A stretch of 64,000 bases of DNA, from NCBI RefSeq assembly GCF_001266615.1, contig NZ_LGHZ01000028.1, positions 24,006 through 88,005 on the forward strand, in the 5' to 3' direction. The DNA comes from Kluyvera genomosp. 1. GTDB lineage: Bacteria > Pseudomonadota > Gammaproteobacteria > Enterobacterales > Enterobacteriaceae. The notes under the pieces are model-generated. The model did no database searches and was not told the DNA's origin. It saw nothing but the letters and a program-made list of their open reading frames with translations. A program made the position numbers and the translations under genes. Of this stretch, positions 23,750 through 36,747 are shown one piece after another (the stretch's first letter is position 1; each line of letters begins with the position of its first letter).

Positions 23750-24370
23750 GTAAAAAACCACGTTTTACCGTAATTTTTCGCCCGGTAAATGAGCCGCGTC
23801 CCTCACCGAAATTCGGGCGGAATGCGCCGGGTGGGGGATTATACGGCCTGCCGATTAAAGCGCAAGGATCATCCTGGATCTTTGTTAGATCATTTAAGCA
23901 GAAATTTGTCGTTAGTCATTAATTTTTCCAATATGCGAAGGAAATCGTGCCTCTACTCCGCCGGGATCGATTACACTTAGCGCTTCCGGATCCAGCCTGT
24001 GGATAAATCGGGAAGAATCTGTGAGAAACAGAAGATCTCTGGCGCAGTTTACGCTATGATCCTCGGCCCGATCGCGATCGGTGGATCGTTTAGGGGAAGT
24101 ACCGCGCTCTTTCAGCAAAGCGTCTGAAGGGCCGATGAAAACCGCAAATAGCGGTTCGCACGTCACCCGCTTGCATCGGGTCTATTCGACGTGCGTCAAA
24201 AATCACGAATTTTTAATCTTATACACAGCATTTGTTCGGGCTGCATTTTTGCAGCAGCTGAATGAATCCCCGACAGCATTCAGTTTCGCTGGCGGCAGGG
24301 TCGTCAGAGGTAGCCTGCAGGTATGCCTGGAGGATGATGTGTATCGACTTTTTTTCGAGTGGAGTCCGCC
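23750..24370 (+). promoter_or_regulatory. dnaA regulatory region with GATC cluster
   Basis: Long divergent region between rpmH and dnaA. It keeps blocks that I recall from the E. coli dnaA promoter, such as GATAAATCGGGAAGAATCTG and GAGAAACAGAAGATCT around 24003-24037, so dnaAp1/p2-like promoters are expected. About ten GATC sites lie between 23866 and 24085, including three within 24068-24086, suiting Dam methylation and SeqA sequestration after replication. A short run of minus-strand codons at 23912-24166 is open but has no support as a gene. Confidence 0.75.
23998..24006 (-). promoter_or_regulatory. Consensus DnaA box upstream of dnaA
   Basis: TGTGGATAA, the complement of the perfect 9-mer TTATCCACA. 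A DnaA box at this place in E. coli lies between the two dnaA promoters and lets DnaA repress its own gene. Confidence 0.88.
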
Positions 24371-25768
24371 GTGTCACTTTCGCTTTGGCAGCAATGTCTT
24401 GCCCGATTGCAGGATGAGTTACCAGCCACAGAATTCAGCATGTGGATCCGCCCATTGCAGGCGGAACTAAGCGATAACACGCTGGCACTGTATGCGCCAA
24501 ACCGTTTTGTGCTTGATTGGGTACGGGATAAATACCTCAATAACATCAACGGACTGTTGAATGATTTCTGCGGTGCAGACGCCCCGCAGCTGCGTTTTGA
24601 GGTTGGCACCAAGCCCGTCACTCAGACTCTGAAAGAGACCGCCAGCGTGAGCGCTCCGGCCCAGGCTGCGCAGGTTTATGCGCCACGCGTGGCCCCGGCG
24701 CCGCGTGCCGGCTGGGATAACGTCCCGGCACCTGCAGAGCCGTCCTACCGCTCCAACGTCAACGTTAAGCATACCTTTGATAACTTCGTTGAAGGTAAAT
24801 CGAACCAGTTGGCCCGTGCGGCAGCGCGTCAGGTTGCGGACAACCCAGGCGGCGCCTATAACCCACTGTTCCTGTACGGCGGTACCGGTCTTGGTAAAAC
24901 GCACTTGCTGCATGCGGTCGGTAACGGCATTATTGCCCGTAAACCGAATGCCAAAGTGGTGTATATGCACTCCGAACGCTTTGTACAGGACATGGTAAAA
25001 GCCCTGCAAAACAACGCGATCGAAGAGTTTAAACGCTACTATCGCTCCGTTGATGCGCTGCTTATCGATGACATTCAATTCTTTGCCAACAAAGAACGAT
25101 CCCAGGAAGAGTTTTTCCACACCTTTAACGCCCTGCTGGAAGGCAATCAGCAGATCATCCTCACCTCGGATCGCTATCCGAAAGAGATCAATGGCGTTGA
25201 GGATCGTTTAAAATCCCGCTTCGGCTGGGGGCTGACCGTCGCCATCGAACCTCCTGAGCTTGAGACCCGCGTCGCTATCCTGATGAAAAAAGCCGACGAA
25301 AATGATATTCGTCTGCCTGGCGAGGTGGCGTTCTTTATCGCCAAGCGTCTACGCTCTAACGTGCGTGAACTTGAAGGGGCGCTGAACCGCGTTATCGCCA
25401 ACGCCAATTTTACCGGCCGGGCGATCACCATCGATTTCGTGCGTGAAGCACTGCGCGATCTGTTAGCGCTGCAGGAAAAGCTGGTCACCATCGACAATAT
25501 CCAGAAGACGGTGGCGGAGTATTACAAAATCAAAATTGCGGACCTGCTCTCCAAGCGACGTTCTCGCTCGGTTGCGCGTCCGCGCCAGATGGCGATGGCG
25601 TTGGCGAAAGAGCTCACCAACCACAGTCTGCCGGAGATTGGCGATGCGTTTGGTGGCCGTGACCATACCACCGTGCTGCACGCCTGCCGTAAGATTGAGC
25701 AGCTGCGTGAAGAAAGCCACGATATCAAAGAAGACTTTTCCAATTTAATCAGAACATTGTCGTCGTGA
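24371..25768 (+). CDS. dnaA: Chromosomal replication initiator protein DnaA
   Basis: 465 aa (K-12 relative 467; the difference is in the variable linker, residues about 90-130). Domain I begins [18 protein letters not shown]; the AAA+ domain has Walker [10 protein letters not shown] near 170 and Walker [10 protein letters not shown] near 233; domain IV carries the DnaA box-binding helix with [15 protein letters not shown] near 432. The start is GTG at 24371, as in E. coli; a GTG at 24359 in the same frame would add four residues not found in relatives. Four bases before dnaN. Confidence 0.98.
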   Translation: MSLSLWQQCLARLQDELPATEFSMWIRPLQAELSDNTLALYAPNRFVLDWVRDKYLNNINGLLNDFCGADAPQLRFEVGTKPVTQTLKETASVSAPAQAAQVYAPRVAPAPRAGWDNVPAPAEPSYRSNVNVKHTFDNFVEGKSNQLARAAARQVADNPGGAYNPLFLYGGTGLGKTHLLHAVGNGIIARKPNAKVVYMHSERFVQDMVKALQNNAIEEFKRYYRSVDALLIDDIQFFANKERSQEEFFHTFNALLEGNQQIILTSDRYPKEINGVEDRLKSRFGWGLTVAIEPPELETRVAILMKKADENDIRLPGEVAFFIAKRLRSNVRELEGALNRVIANANFTGRAITIDFVREALRDLLALQEKLVTIDNIQKTVAEYYKIKIADLLSKRRSRSVARPRQMAMALAKELTNHSLPEIGDAFGGRDHTTVLHACRKIEQLREESHDIKEDFSNLIRTLSS

Positions 25769-25772
25769 TCCT

Positions 25773-26873
25773 ATGAAATTTACCGTAGAACGTGAACATT
25801 TATTAAAACCGTTACAACAGGTGAGTGGCCCGCTCGGCGGGCGTCCGACATTGCCGATTCTGGGTAACCTGCTGCTGCAGGTGGCGGACGGCACGCTGTC
25901 GCTGACCGGTACCGATTTAGAAATGGAAATGGTGGCGCGCGTGACGCTGCTGCAACCGCATGAACCGGGCGCAACTACCGTTCCGGCGCGTAAATTCTTC
26001 GACATTTGTCGTGGTCTGCCGGAAGGCGCGGAAATCGTTGTACAGCTGGAAGGCGACCGTATGCTGGTGCGTTCTGGTCGTAGCCGTTTCTCGCTGTCTA
26101 CGCTGCCTGCTGCCGACTTCCCTAACCTCGACGACTGGCAGAGCGATGTTGAATTCACATTGCCTCAGGCAACGATGAAACGCCTGATTGAAGCTACCCA
26201 GTTCTCAATGGCTCATCAGGATGTGCGCTACTACTTAAACGGCATGCTGTTCGAGACGGAAGGTGAAGAGCTGCGTACCGTGGCGACCGACGGGCACCGT
26301 CTGGCGGTCTGCTCTATGCCGGTTGGACAATCGCTGCCAAGTCATTCGGTGATCGTGCCGCGTAAAGGGGTGATTGAGCTGATGCGTATGCTCGACGGTG
26401 GCGATACGCCGCTGCGCGTGCAAATCGGTAGCAATAATATCCGCGCTCACGTTGGCGATTTTATCTTTACCTCCAAGCTGGTGGATGGCCGCTTCCCTGA
26501 CTATCGCCGCGTGCTGCCGAAAAATCCGGATAAGCACCTGGAAGCCGGCTGCGATATCCTCAAGCAGGCGTTTGCCCGTGCGGCCATTCTCTCTAACGAG
26601 AAATTCCGCGGCGTGCGTCTGTATGTGAGCGAAAACCAGATTAAAATCACCGCCAACAACCCGGAGCAGGAAGAAGCAGAAGAGATTCTGGATGTCTCCT
26701 ACCCAGGCACTGAGCTGGAAATTGGTTTTAACGTCAGCTACGTGCTGGATGTGTTGAACGCACTGAAGTGTGAAACCGTTCGTATCTTGCTGACTGACTC
26801 CGTCTCCAGCGTGCAGATTGAAGACGCGGCCAGCCAAAGCGCGGCTTACGTCGTTATGCCAATGCGCCTGTAG
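25773..26873 (+). CDS. dnaN: DNA polymerase III beta sliding clamp
   Basis: 366 aa, family length. Dimeric ring that tethers polymerase III to DNA. Three repeats of the clamp fold; begins MKFTVEREHLLKPLQQVSG and ends YVVMPMRL, the hydrophobic cleft C-terminus that binds clamp-binding peptides. Follows dnaA by 4 bases. It is normally joined directly to recF, but here 147 bases with an ERIC-like element intervene. Confidence 0.98.
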   Translation: MKFTVEREHLLKPLQQVSGPLGGRPTLPILGNLLLQVADGTLSLTGTDLEMEMVARVTLLQPHEPGATTVPARKFFDICRGLPEGAEIVVQLEGDRMLVRSGRSRFSLSTLPAADFPNLDDWQSDVEFTLPQATMKRLIEATQFSMAHQDVRYYLNGMLFETEGEELRTVATDGHRLAVCSMPVGQSLPSHSVIVPRKGVIELMRMLDGGDTPLRVQIGSNNIRAHVGDFIFTSKLVDGRFPDYRRVLPKNPDKHLEAGCDILKQAFARAAILSNEKFRGVRLYVSENQIKITANNPEQEEAEEILDVSYPGTELEIGFNVSYVLDVLNALKCETVRILLTDSVSSVQIEDAASQSAAYVVMPMRL

Positions 26874-26880
26874 TGAAAAA

Positions 26881-27006
26881 TATCGGGCTATCTTACTTGC
26901 CATGTTCAATCACGGCTGTGCTCGCCCCTGTCACGTACTTCGTGTACGCTCCAGGGCCTGTGCGCAGTCCGTGTTGAAACTGGCTGCGCCGATTACGCCC
27001 TGGTAT
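26881..27006. repeat. ERIC-like intergenic repeat unit between dnaN and recF
   Basis: A 126-bp imperfect palindrome, the size of an ERIC/IRU element (127 bp). On the minus strand AAGTACGTGACAGGGGCGAGCA differs from the ERIC2 core at only about four of 22 positions (written here as AAGTACGTGACAGGGG and GCGAGCA), and the facing TGTACGCTCCAGGG corresponds to the ERIC1R core. The ends (TATCGGGCTATC and CGCCCTGGTAT) resemble the TATACCC/GGGTATA ERIC termini. It sits entirely inside the dnaA-dnaN-recF-gyrB transcript, so its RNA hairpin would be made with every copy of the message. In E. coli dnaN and recF abut. Confidence 0.78.
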
Positions 27007-27020
27007 GAAGAAATCCTGAT

Positions 27021-30537
<3,517 letters not shown>

Positions 30538-30585
30538 TCCGTATCGTAGCCCGGCCGAGCAGCGCGAAGCTGGGGAATCAACGCG

Positions 30586-30617
30586 AAAAACGCCTGAATT
30601 TTTTCAGGCGTTTTTTT
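30586..30617 (+). terminator. Intrinsic terminator of gyrB
   Basis: AAAAACGCCTGAA (30586-30598) pairs with TTCAGGCGTTTTT (30603-30615), perfect over 13 bp, with a T-rich tail. Ends the dnaA-dnaN-recF-gyrB transcript. Confidence 0.94.
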
Positions 30618-30681
30618 ATGCCCACCGTCCACGAACTATACTTCTCTACGTCTTCTCTTAACCGTCATTCCGAGGTGGAAA

Positions 30682-31083
30682 ATGGGTCTTTTTGATGATG
30701 TGGTGGGCTCGCTGCTCAGCGGCGATGCGGGTAAATATCAGGCTATTCTGAGCTGGGTCAACGAGCAGGGCGGCATTCAGGCGCTGCTGGAGAAACTGCA
30801 AAGCGGCGGGCTCGGTGACATCGTTTCATCCTGGATAAGCAATCAACAAAGCAATCAATCCATTAGCAGTGACCAGGTGGTCTCGGCGCTCGGCACCCCC
30901 GCGGTGTCAGATCTCGGTGAAAAGCTGGGGACCGATGCCAGCTCCGCTTCAACGATGCTGGCGGAATATCTGCCGAAAATCGTCGATGCGCTGTCGCCAA
31001 AAGGCGAGGTGGACCCACAGGCGCATAACGATTTGCTGTCGGCGGGCATGGATCTGCTGAAAGGCGGCAAGCTCTTCGGTTAA
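30682..31083 (+). CDS. yidB: DUF937-family protein YidB
   Basis: 133 aa, one longer than the E. coli protein. Small, acidic and alanine/glycine-rich, with no signal or membrane segment; MGLFDDVVGSLLSGDAGKYQ begins the family domain, and a region GEVDPQAHNDLLSAGMDLLK closes it. Function unknown. AGGTGGAAA precedes the ATG; the terminator at 31093 shows it is a single-gene unit. Confidence 0.92.
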   Translation: MGLFDDVVGSLLSGDAGKYQAILSWVNEQGGIQALLEKLQSGGLGDIVSSWISNQQSNQSISSDQVVSALGTPAVSDLGEKLGTDASSASTMLAEYLPKIVDALSPKGEVDPQAHNDLLSAGMDLLKGGKLFG

Positions 31084-31092
31084 CGATGCGGC

Positions 31093-31131
31093 AAAAGGGG
31101 AGCACGCATTGTGCGTTGCATCCCCCTTTTA
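31093..31131 (+). terminator. Likely intrinsic terminator of yidB
   Basis: AAAAGGGG (31093-31100) pairs with CCCCTTTT (31123-31130), with an inner ACGCA/TGCGT stem. The T run is only four bases, so efficiency may be modest. Confidence 0.65.
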
Positions 31132-31204
31132 ACCCGCGATCGCTGCTGTTTTTTGAGCTAAACCGAGTTAGCATGAGGATAGACTCATCTAACCTGGGGA
31201 TCTC

Positions 31205-32017
31205 ATGGCTATTAAACTGATTGCAATCGACATGGACGGAACATTGCTGTTGCCGGACCACACTATTTCTCCTGCGGTAAAAAACGCGCTGGAAGCAGCA
31301 CGCGCGAAGGGAGTTAACGTGGTTTTGACCACCGGGCGTCCGTACGCTGGCGTGCATAGCTACTTAAAAGAGCTGGGCATGAACAAGCCAGGAGATTACT
31401 GCATTACCTACAACGGCGCGCTGGTTCAGAAGGCGGGTGATGGCAGCACGGTGGCTCAAACCGCGCTGAACTATGACGATTACCGCTTCCTGGAAGAACT
31501 CTCCCGCAAAGTGGGTTCTCATTTCCACGCTTTAGATCGCAATACACTGTATACCGCGAACCGCGATATTAGCTACTACACGGTGCATGAATCCTTTGTC
31601 GCGACTATTCCGCTGGTGTTCTGCGAAGCCGAAAAAATGGACCCGTCGACCGAATTCCTGAAAGTGATGATGATCGACGAACCGGCTATCCTCGATAAAG
31701 CGATTGCCCGTATTCCGCCAGAAGTAAAAGAGAAGTACACCGTACTGAAAAGCTCACCTTACTTCCTCGAAATTCTCGACAAGCGCGTTAACAAAGGCAC
31801 CGGCGTGAAATCGCTGGCCGACGTGCTGGGCATTAAGCAAGACGAGATCATGGCCATTGGCGATCAGGAAAACGACATCGCCATGATTGAGTTTGCTGGT
31901 GTTGGCGTGGCGATGGATAACGCGATCCCTGCGGTGAAAGAAGTGGCAAACTTCGTCACCAAATCCAACCTGGAAGACGGTGTCGCCTACGCTATCGAGA
32001 AGTTTGTCCTGAACTAA
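31205..32017 (+). CDS. yidA: HAD-IIB sugar phosphatase YidA
   Basis: 270 aa, same length as E. coli YidA, which hydrolyses erythrose-4-phosphate, mannose-1-phosphate and similar substrates. Motif I DMDGTLLLPD near residue 9, motif II LTTGRPYAG near 42, motif III Lys in the 190s (NKGTGVKSLADVLG) and motif IV GDQENDIAMIE near 218. Cytoplasmic Cof-type phosphatase. A GC hairpin (GCCCGGC/GCCGGGC, 32027-32044) without a T run follows. Confidence 0.95.
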   Translation: MAIKLIAIDMDGTLLLPDHTISPAVKNALEAARAKGVNVVLTTGRPYAGVHSYLKELGMNKPGDYCITYNGALVQKAGDGSTVAQTALNYDDYRFLEELSRKVGSHFHALDRNTLYTANRDISYYTVHESFVATIPLVFCEAEKMDPSTEFLKVMMIDEPAILDKAIARIPPEVKEKYTVLKSSPYFLEILDKRVNKGTGVKSLADVLGIKQDEIMAIGDQENDIAMIEFAGVGVAMDNAIPAVKEVANFVTKSNLEDGVAYAIEKFVLN

Positions 32018-32119
32018 TTTTACGTCGCCCGGCCTTAGCCGGGCATTCCACTGAAAACCTTATGGCTTCACCCCTTCACATGGTAAAAGTATGCGGTATC
32101 TTTTGACCGGAACTTAGCC

Positions 32120-33346
32120 ATGAAACAAATCACTTTCGCAGCGCGTAATCATCAGCTCACCAACACCCGTACATGGACCGCAGACAGCCAGTGGCTGGTC
32201 TTTGACGTGCGTCCGTCCGGCGCATCGTTTACCGGTGAGACCATTGAACGTGTGAACGTGAAGAGTGGGGACGTTGAGGTCATTTATCGGGCGAACCAGG
32301 GCGCGCACGTGGGCGTAGTGACGGTACACCCGTCAGCCGATCGATATGTATTTATCCACGGTCCGGAGAATCCAGATGCGGACTGGAAGTACGATTTTCA
32401 CCACCGTCGTGGCGTGGTGAGCGATCGGGGCGTAGCCCATAATCTTGATGCCATGGATATCACGCCGCCGTTTACCCCTGGCGCACTGCGCGGCGGCAGC
32501 CACGTCCACGTTTATAGCCCAAACGGCGAATATGTGAGTTTTACCTATAACGACCATGTCCTTCATGAATACGATCCGGCGCTGGATTTGCGTAACGTTG
32601 GCGTTGCGGCCCCGTTCGGCCCCGTCGTGCCAGCAGGTCGCCATCCTCGGGAGTATTCGGGTAGCCACTGGAGCGTGCTGGTCAGCCAGACTACACCGAC
32701 GCCGCGTCCGGGCAGCGATGAGATCAATCGCGCTTATGAAGAAGGTTGGGTGGGTAACGATCGGCTGGCTTTTATCGGCGATACGCTCTCGGTAAATGGA
32801 GAGAAAGTGCCGGAGCTGTTTATTGTCGAGCTGCCTAAAGATGAGGATGGCTGGAAACAGCAGGGCGATGCACCGCTCGCCGGGACGGAAACTACGCTGC
32901 CAGCCCCACCGGCAGGTGTACGCCAGCGGCGTCTGACCTTTACTCATCAGCGAGTGTATCCGGGGTTGGTGAATGTGCCGCGCCATTGGGTGCGCAGCAA
33001 TCCGCAGGGCACGCAAATTGCCGTTCTGATGCGTGATGAACGCGGTGTTGTGCAGCTGTGGCTGGTGTCGCCGAAGGGCGAAGAAGCGCAGCAGCTTACC
33101 CATAACGCATCGGATATTCAGTCTGCGTTCAACTGGCACCCGTCAGGAAACTGGCTGGGATTTGTGCTGGATGGCCGCATCGCACTGTGCGATGCGATAA
33201 GTGGTGAGGTGACCTTTTTAACGACCGAACGCGCAAATCCGCCGTCGGCGGACGCGGTGGTCTTCTCACCTGACGGACATGAGATTGCCTGGATGGAAGA
33301 TATTGCGGGCTTCCGTCAAATTTGGACGACGGAAACGGGCCGCTAG
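32120..33346 (+). CDS. yidR: DUF3748 beta-propeller-like protein YidR
   Basis: 408 aa, a little shorter than E. coli YidR. No signal peptide. The WTADSQWLVFDVRPSG, FSPDGHEIAWMED and FNWHPSGNWLGFVL segments are TolB/WD-like blades, so the fold is probably a beta-propeller. No catalytic residues are evident and the role is unknown. In K-12 the dgo genes and cbrA lie between yidA and yidR; here they are absent and yidR follows yidA after 102 bases. Confidence 0.92.
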   Translation: MKQITFAARNHQLTNTRTWTADSQWLVFDVRPSGASFTGETIERVNVKSGDVEVIYRANQGAHVGVVTVHPSADRYVFIHGPENPDADWKYDFHHRRGVVSDRGVAHNLDAMDITPPFTPGALRGGSHVHVYSPNGEYVSFTYNDHVLHEYDPALDLRNVGVAAPFGPVVPAGRHPREYSGSHWSVLVSQTTPTPRPGSDEINRAYEEGWVGNDRLAFIGDTLSVNGEKVPELFIVELPKDEDGWKQQGDAPLAGTETTLPAPPAGVRQRRLTFTHQRVYPGLVNVPRHWVRSNPQGTQIAVLMRDERGVVQLWLVSPKGEEAQQLTHNASDIQSAFNWHPSGNWLGFVLDGRIALCDAISGEVTFLTTERANPPSADAVVFSPDGHEIAWMEDIAGFRQIWTTETGR

Positions 33347-33347
33347 C

Positions 33348-33677
33348 CTACTGAGCCGGCATAGGTGCTGGCGGAATAACCGAATTCGTTGCCAGCGTCT
33401 CCTGCTCACTCTTTTCGACGCGTGAGCGTACGGAGTTATCTTTGCGGAAGAAATCCCACGGTAGCAGTACCGTATCCATCACGGCGGTAAACGGCATATC
33501 AAGGGCGACCAATGATTTGGTGGCCCAACCGTTATCCGTATCGCTCAGCATTTCTGCACTGGCGCGCGTGCCCGGATAAGTGCCCTCTTTGCCGCCGGTA
33601 TGCGACATGACGCTGGAACACCCTCCGGATAAGAGGATCCCCCCAACCAGCGCCGTTTTAATCAGAATATTTTTCAT
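33348..33677 (-). CDS. yidQ: Putative lipoprotein YidQ
   Basis: 109 aa. The signal ends in a lipobox LLSGGC, so Cys is the expected acylated residue; the mature part SSVMSHTGGKEGTYPGTRAS matches E. coli YidQ. I chose the ATG at 33677 since GAAGAGCTC is then well placed; the ATG three bases upstream is nearly as good, and the longer reading frame back to 33785 adds 36 residues with no signal character. Membrane location outside that is not clear. It converges on yidR, one base apart. Confidence 0.88.
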   Translation of the reverse strand: MKNILIKTALVGGILLSGGCSSVMSHTGGKEGTYPGTRASAEMLSDTDNGWATKSLVALDMPFTAVMDTVLLPWDFFRKDNSVRSRVEKSEQETLATNSVIPPAPMPAQ

Positions 33678-33854
33678 CATGAGCTCTTCATTGTTATGAG
33701 CATAAAAAAGCTCGTCCTCCGGGTTATAGCGACCCGTTGCCAAAATAGAAAGTCCAGGCTCGCCGCTCTGTGGCGGCTGTCGCACTTTGGCCTTTTGTGC
33801 TCTGACCAGTGTAAGCCTTCTCAGGGAAAGTGCAAAAAAAGTCAGGTAAGAGGT

Positions 33855-33882
33855 CTTGAAAAAGATTCTTTCCCCCTCATTT
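33855..33882 (+). promoter_or_regulatory. Sigma-32 heat-shock promoter of ibpA
   Basis: CTTGAAAA (33855-33862) and CCCCCTCATTT (33872-33882) fit the sigma-32 -35 (CTTGAAA) and -10 (CCCCATNT) elements at normal spacing, about 110 bases before ibpA. Agrees with the known RpoH control of ibpAB. Confidence 0.85.
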
Positions 33883-33889
33883 TATAGGT

Positions 33890-33989
33890 GTAGCCAAAGG
33901 GAACATGCCTGCGGGGTGTTCGGGCTTCAACGACCTGTCCATGATGGAAGGTTTTTAATTTCTCGCTGATTTTCAGGAGCTATTGAACT
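33890..33989 (+). promoter_or_regulatory. ROSE-type RNA thermometer in the ibpA leader
   Basis: The ibpA leader of about 100 bases ends in a helix where CTC-G-CTG (33962-33968) pairs with CAGGAG (33974-33979), masking the ribosome site with one bulged G. This is the conserved TCGCT/UYGCU motif of ROSE thermometers that melt on heat shock. An ibpA thermometer is known in E. coli. The upstream part (33901-33950) forms additional stems. Confidence 0.82.
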
Positions 33990-34403
33990 ATGCGTAACTT
34001 TGACTTATCTCCGCTGTACCGTTCTGCCATTGGTTTTGACCGCCTGTTCAACCTGTTAGAAAACAATCAAACACAAAGCAACGGTGGCTATCCTCCGTAC
34101 AACGTCGAACTGGTCGATGAAAATCACTATCGCATTGCGATTGCGGTGGCAGGTTTTGCGGAAAGCGAACTGGAAATTACCGCACAGGACAACGTGCTGG
34201 TGGTGAAAGGCGCTCATGAAGCGGATCAGAAAGAACGCACATATCTCTATCAAGGTATTGCCGAGCGCAACTTTGAACGCAAATTCCAGTTAGCAGAAAA
34301 TATCCACGTGCGTGGCGCTAACCTGGTCAACGGCCTGCTGTATATCGAACTGGAGCGCGTGATTCCAGAAGCGAACAAGCCGCGCCGTATCGAAATTAAT
34401 TAA
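33990..34403 (+). CDS. ibpA: Small heat-shock chaperone IbpA
   Basis: 137 aa, the E. coli length. Alpha-crystallin-type chaperone that binds aggregating proteins so that DnaK and ClpB can recover them. The alpha-crystallin domain runs from about residue 37 ([21 protein letters not shown]) to 125, and the tail IEIN carries the I-x-I motif that drives oligomerisation. First gene of ibpA-ibpB, behind a sigma-32 promoter and a thermometer. Confidence 0.97.
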   Translation: MRNFDLSPLYRSAIGFDRLFNLLENNQTQSNGGYPPYNVELVDENHYRIAIAVAGFAESELEITAQDNVLVVKGAHEADQKERTYLYQGIAERNFERKFQLAENIHVRGANLVNGLLYIELERVIPEANKPRRIEIN

Positions 34404-34470
34404 TTCTGCCGGGCCGCTCGCGCGGCCCAGACTCATCAGCCGTAGGCTTGCCGTCAGGGAGCCGAAAGGT

Positions 34471-34500
34471 ACTTACTCGCTTCTTAGAAGGAGAAACACA
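34471..34500 (+). promoter_or_regulatory. Second ROSE-like element before ibpB
   Basis: CTC-G-CTT (34476-34482) can pair with AAGGAG (34488-34493), the ribosome site, with the same bulged G as the ibpA element and the same TCGCT motif. A GC-rich hairpin (GGGCCGCTCGCGCGGCCC near 34408-34425) lies upstream. Suggests that ibpB has its own temperature control. Inference from the pairing. Confidence 0.6.
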
Positions 34501-34929
34501 ATGCGTAACTACGATTTATCCCCACTGCTGCGTCAATGGATCGGTTTTGACAAACTGGCGAACGCGCTGCAAAGCACCACTGAAAGCCAGAGTTTCCCAC
34601 CGTATAACATCGAAAAAAGTGACGATAACCACTATCGCATTACCCTCGCGTTAGCTGGGTTCCGTCAGGAAGATCTGGATGTGCAGCTTGAAGGTACGCG
34701 CTTGACCGTGAAAGGCACGCCGCAGCCGCAGGAAAAAGAGACCCAGTGGCTTCATCAGGGGCTGGTAACTCAAGCCTTCAGCCTGAGCTTTACTCTGGCC
34801 GAAAATATGGAAGTCACCGGTGCGACCTACACCAATGGTCTGCTGCATATCGACTTGACCCGTAATGTGCCAGAAGCCATCGCGCCGCAGCGTATCGAAA
34901 TTAGCGAACGCCCTGCGTTGAATAGCTAA
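34501..34929 (+). CDS. ibpB: Small heat-shock chaperone IbpB
   Basis: 142 aa, the E. coli length. Paralogue of IbpA that co-assembles with it on protein aggregates and makes the substrate easier to release. The alpha-crystallin domain starts at [21 protein letters not shown] near residue 34, and IEI near 134 is the C-terminal anchor. Follows ibpA by 97 bases and is closed by a strong terminator. Confidence 0.97.
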   Translation: MRNYDLSPLLRQWIGFDKLANALQSTTESQSFPPYNIEKSDDNHYRITLALAGFRQEDLDVQLEGTRLTVKGTPQPQEKETQWLHQGLVTQAFSLSFTLAENMEVTGATYTNGLLHIDLTRNVPEAIAPQRIEISERPALNS

Positions 34930-34942
34930 CCATCACTGACTG

Positions 34943-34970
34943 AAAAAGCCCCGAAATTCGGGGCTTTTTT
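34943..34970 (+). terminator. Intrinsic terminator of ibpAB
   Basis: Perfect inverted repeat AAAAAGCCCCGAA (34943-34955) / TTCGGGGCTTTTTT (34957-34970), effectively an 11-bp stem with a small loop and T tail. Confidence 0.95.
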
Positions 34971-35085
34971 GTATCTGCTCGCCGCTATTCCAATTACCGA
35001 TTATTGTGCGCCGCACTACATACAATCCCCCAGCCCTTCGGTCATAATCCCTGGTGTTAATAATGTTAATCACAGGGAAAAAACA

Positions 35086-36747
35086 ATGAGTGATATAGCA
35101 TTGACGGTCAGCGTTTTGGCGCTGGTGGCGGTTGTCGGACTGTGGATTGGCAACATCAAAATCCGCGGTATTGGCTTTGGCATTGGTGGCGTGCTGTTTG
35201 GCGGGATTATCGTTGGCCATTTTGTCGAGCAGGCCGGTATCACCCTGAGCAGCCCAATGCTGCACTTTATTCAGGAGTTCGGTCTGATCCTGTTTGTCTA
35301 TACCATCGGTATCCAGGTCGGCCCGGGGTTCTTTGCTTCGCTGCGCGTCTCTGGCCTGCGACTGAATCTGTTCGCTATTCTGATTGTGATACTTGGCGGT
35401 TTGGTCACGACGCTGCTGCATAAAATCTTCGATATTCCTCTCCCGGTGGTGCTGGGTATTTTCTCCGGCGCGGTGACTAACACCCCAGCCTTGGGGGCCG
35501 GACAGCAAATTCTGCGCGATCTCGGTGAACCGTTTAGCGTAGTCGATCAAATGGGCATGAGCTACGCCATGGCCTACCCATTTGGCATTTGCGGCATCTT
35601 GCTCACCATGTGGCTGGTGCGCTTGTTCTTTCGTATTAATGTCGATAAAGAGGCCCAACAGTTCGATGAACAGGCGGGCTCCGGGCATTCACATCTGAAA
35701 ACCATCAACATCCGCGTTGAAAACCCCAATCTGAATCGGATGGCGATTCAGGACGTGCCGGTGATTAACAGCGATAAAATTATCTGTTCGCGTCTGAAAC
35801 GCGGTGAAACCCTGATGGTACCGTCTCCCACCACCATTATTGAGACCGGCGATCTGCTGCACCTGGTCGGCGAGGCAGCGGATTTGCACAGCGCCCAACT
35901 GGTGATTGGCAAAGAGGTTGAAACCTCGTTGTCGACACGCGGTACGGACATGAAAGTCGAAAGGGTGGTGGTCACCAACGAGAAGGTATTAGGCAAAAAA
36001 ATCCGCGATTTGCACTATAAACAGCGCTATGACGTGGTCATCTCACGCTTAAACCGCGCTGGGGTTGAACTGGTGGCCAGCAGCAATGCCAGCCTGCAGT
36101 TTGGCGACATCCTGAACCTGGTCGGTCGCCCGGCGGCGATTGAGGCAGTGGCATCCGATCTCGGTAATGCGCAGCAAAAACTCCAGCAGGTCCAAATGCT
36201 GCCGGTCTTTATTGGTATTGGTCTGGGTGTGTTGTTGGGCTCTATCCCGCTGTTCATTCCCGGCTTCCCGGTAGCGTTGAAGCTAGGGCTGGCCGGTGGG
36301 CCGCTGATTATGGCGCTGATTCTTGGGCGTATTGGCAGTATCGGTAAGCTTTACTGGTTCATGCCGCCGAGCGCCAACCTGGCGCTGCGCGAGCTGGGGA
36401 TTGTGTTATTCCTATCCGTGGTGGGGCTGAAATCCGGCGGTGACTTTGTTGAAACGCTGCTGCACGGTGAAGGGCTCAGCTGGATTGGCTACGGTATTTT
36501 TATTACCGGTATCCCGCTGCTCACGGTGGGGATTCTGGCGCGAATCTTTGCGAAGATGAATTACCTGACGCTGTGCGGCATGTTGGCCGGTTCGATGACC
36601 GACCCCCCAGCGCTGGCCTTTGCTAATAACCTGCATGCAACCAGCGGTGCAGCTGCGCTCTCATACGCCACCGTTTATCCACTGGTAATGTTTTTGCGCA
36701 TCATCACCCCGCAGCTTTTAGCGGTGCTGTTCTGGGGGATGAGTTAG
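35086..36747 (+). CDS. yidE: AspT/YidE/YbjL-family transporter YidE
   Basis: 553 aa with the start at 35086 (CAGGGAAAAAACA before [23 protein letters not shown] as in E. coli). Two blocks of membrane segments (residues 1-185 and 375-553) flank two RCK_C (TrkA_C) regulatory domains (about 195-275 and 285-365, with GDLLHLVG and GDILNLVG turns). The family includes aspartate:alanine exchangers; the YidE substrate is unknown. The last four bases overlap the end of convergent yidP. Confidence 0.93.
   Translation: MSDIALTVSVLALVAVVGLWIGNIKIRGIGFGIGGVLFGGIIVGHFVEQAGITLSSPMLHFIQEFGLILFVYTIGIQVGPGFFASLRVSGLRLNLFAILIVILGGLVTTLLHKIFDIPLPVVLGIFSGAVTNTPALGAGQQILRDLGEPFSVVDQMGMSYAMAYPFGICGILLTMWLVRLFFRINVDKEAQQFDEQAGSGHSHLKTINIRVENPNLNRMAIQDVPVINSDKIICSRLKRGETLMVPSPTTIIETGDLLHLVGEAADLHSAQLVIGKEVETSLSTRGTDMKVERVVVTNEKVLGKKIRDLHYKQRYDVVISRLNRAGVELVASSNASLQFGDILNLVGRPAAIEAVASDLGNAQQKLQQVQMLPVFIGIGLGVLLGSIPLFIPGFPVALKLGLAGGPLIMALILGRIGSIGKLYWFMPPSANLALRELGIVLFLSVVGLKSGGDFVETLLHGEGLSWIGYGIFITGIPLLTVGILARIFAKMNYLTLCGMLAGSMTDPPALAFANNLHATSGAAALSYATVYPLVMFLRIITPQLLAVLFWGMS

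Noticed and set aside
23912..24166. 84-codon minus-strand frame in the dnaA promoter region
   Set aside because: It covers the conserved DnaA box and promoter blocks, has no ribosome site and no family resemblance.
23750..24370. Possible oriC
   Set aside because: Only one clear DnaA box and no AT-rich 13-mer array; in this family oriC lies next to mnmG/mioC, away from dnaA. The GATC cluster is explained by the dnaA promoter.
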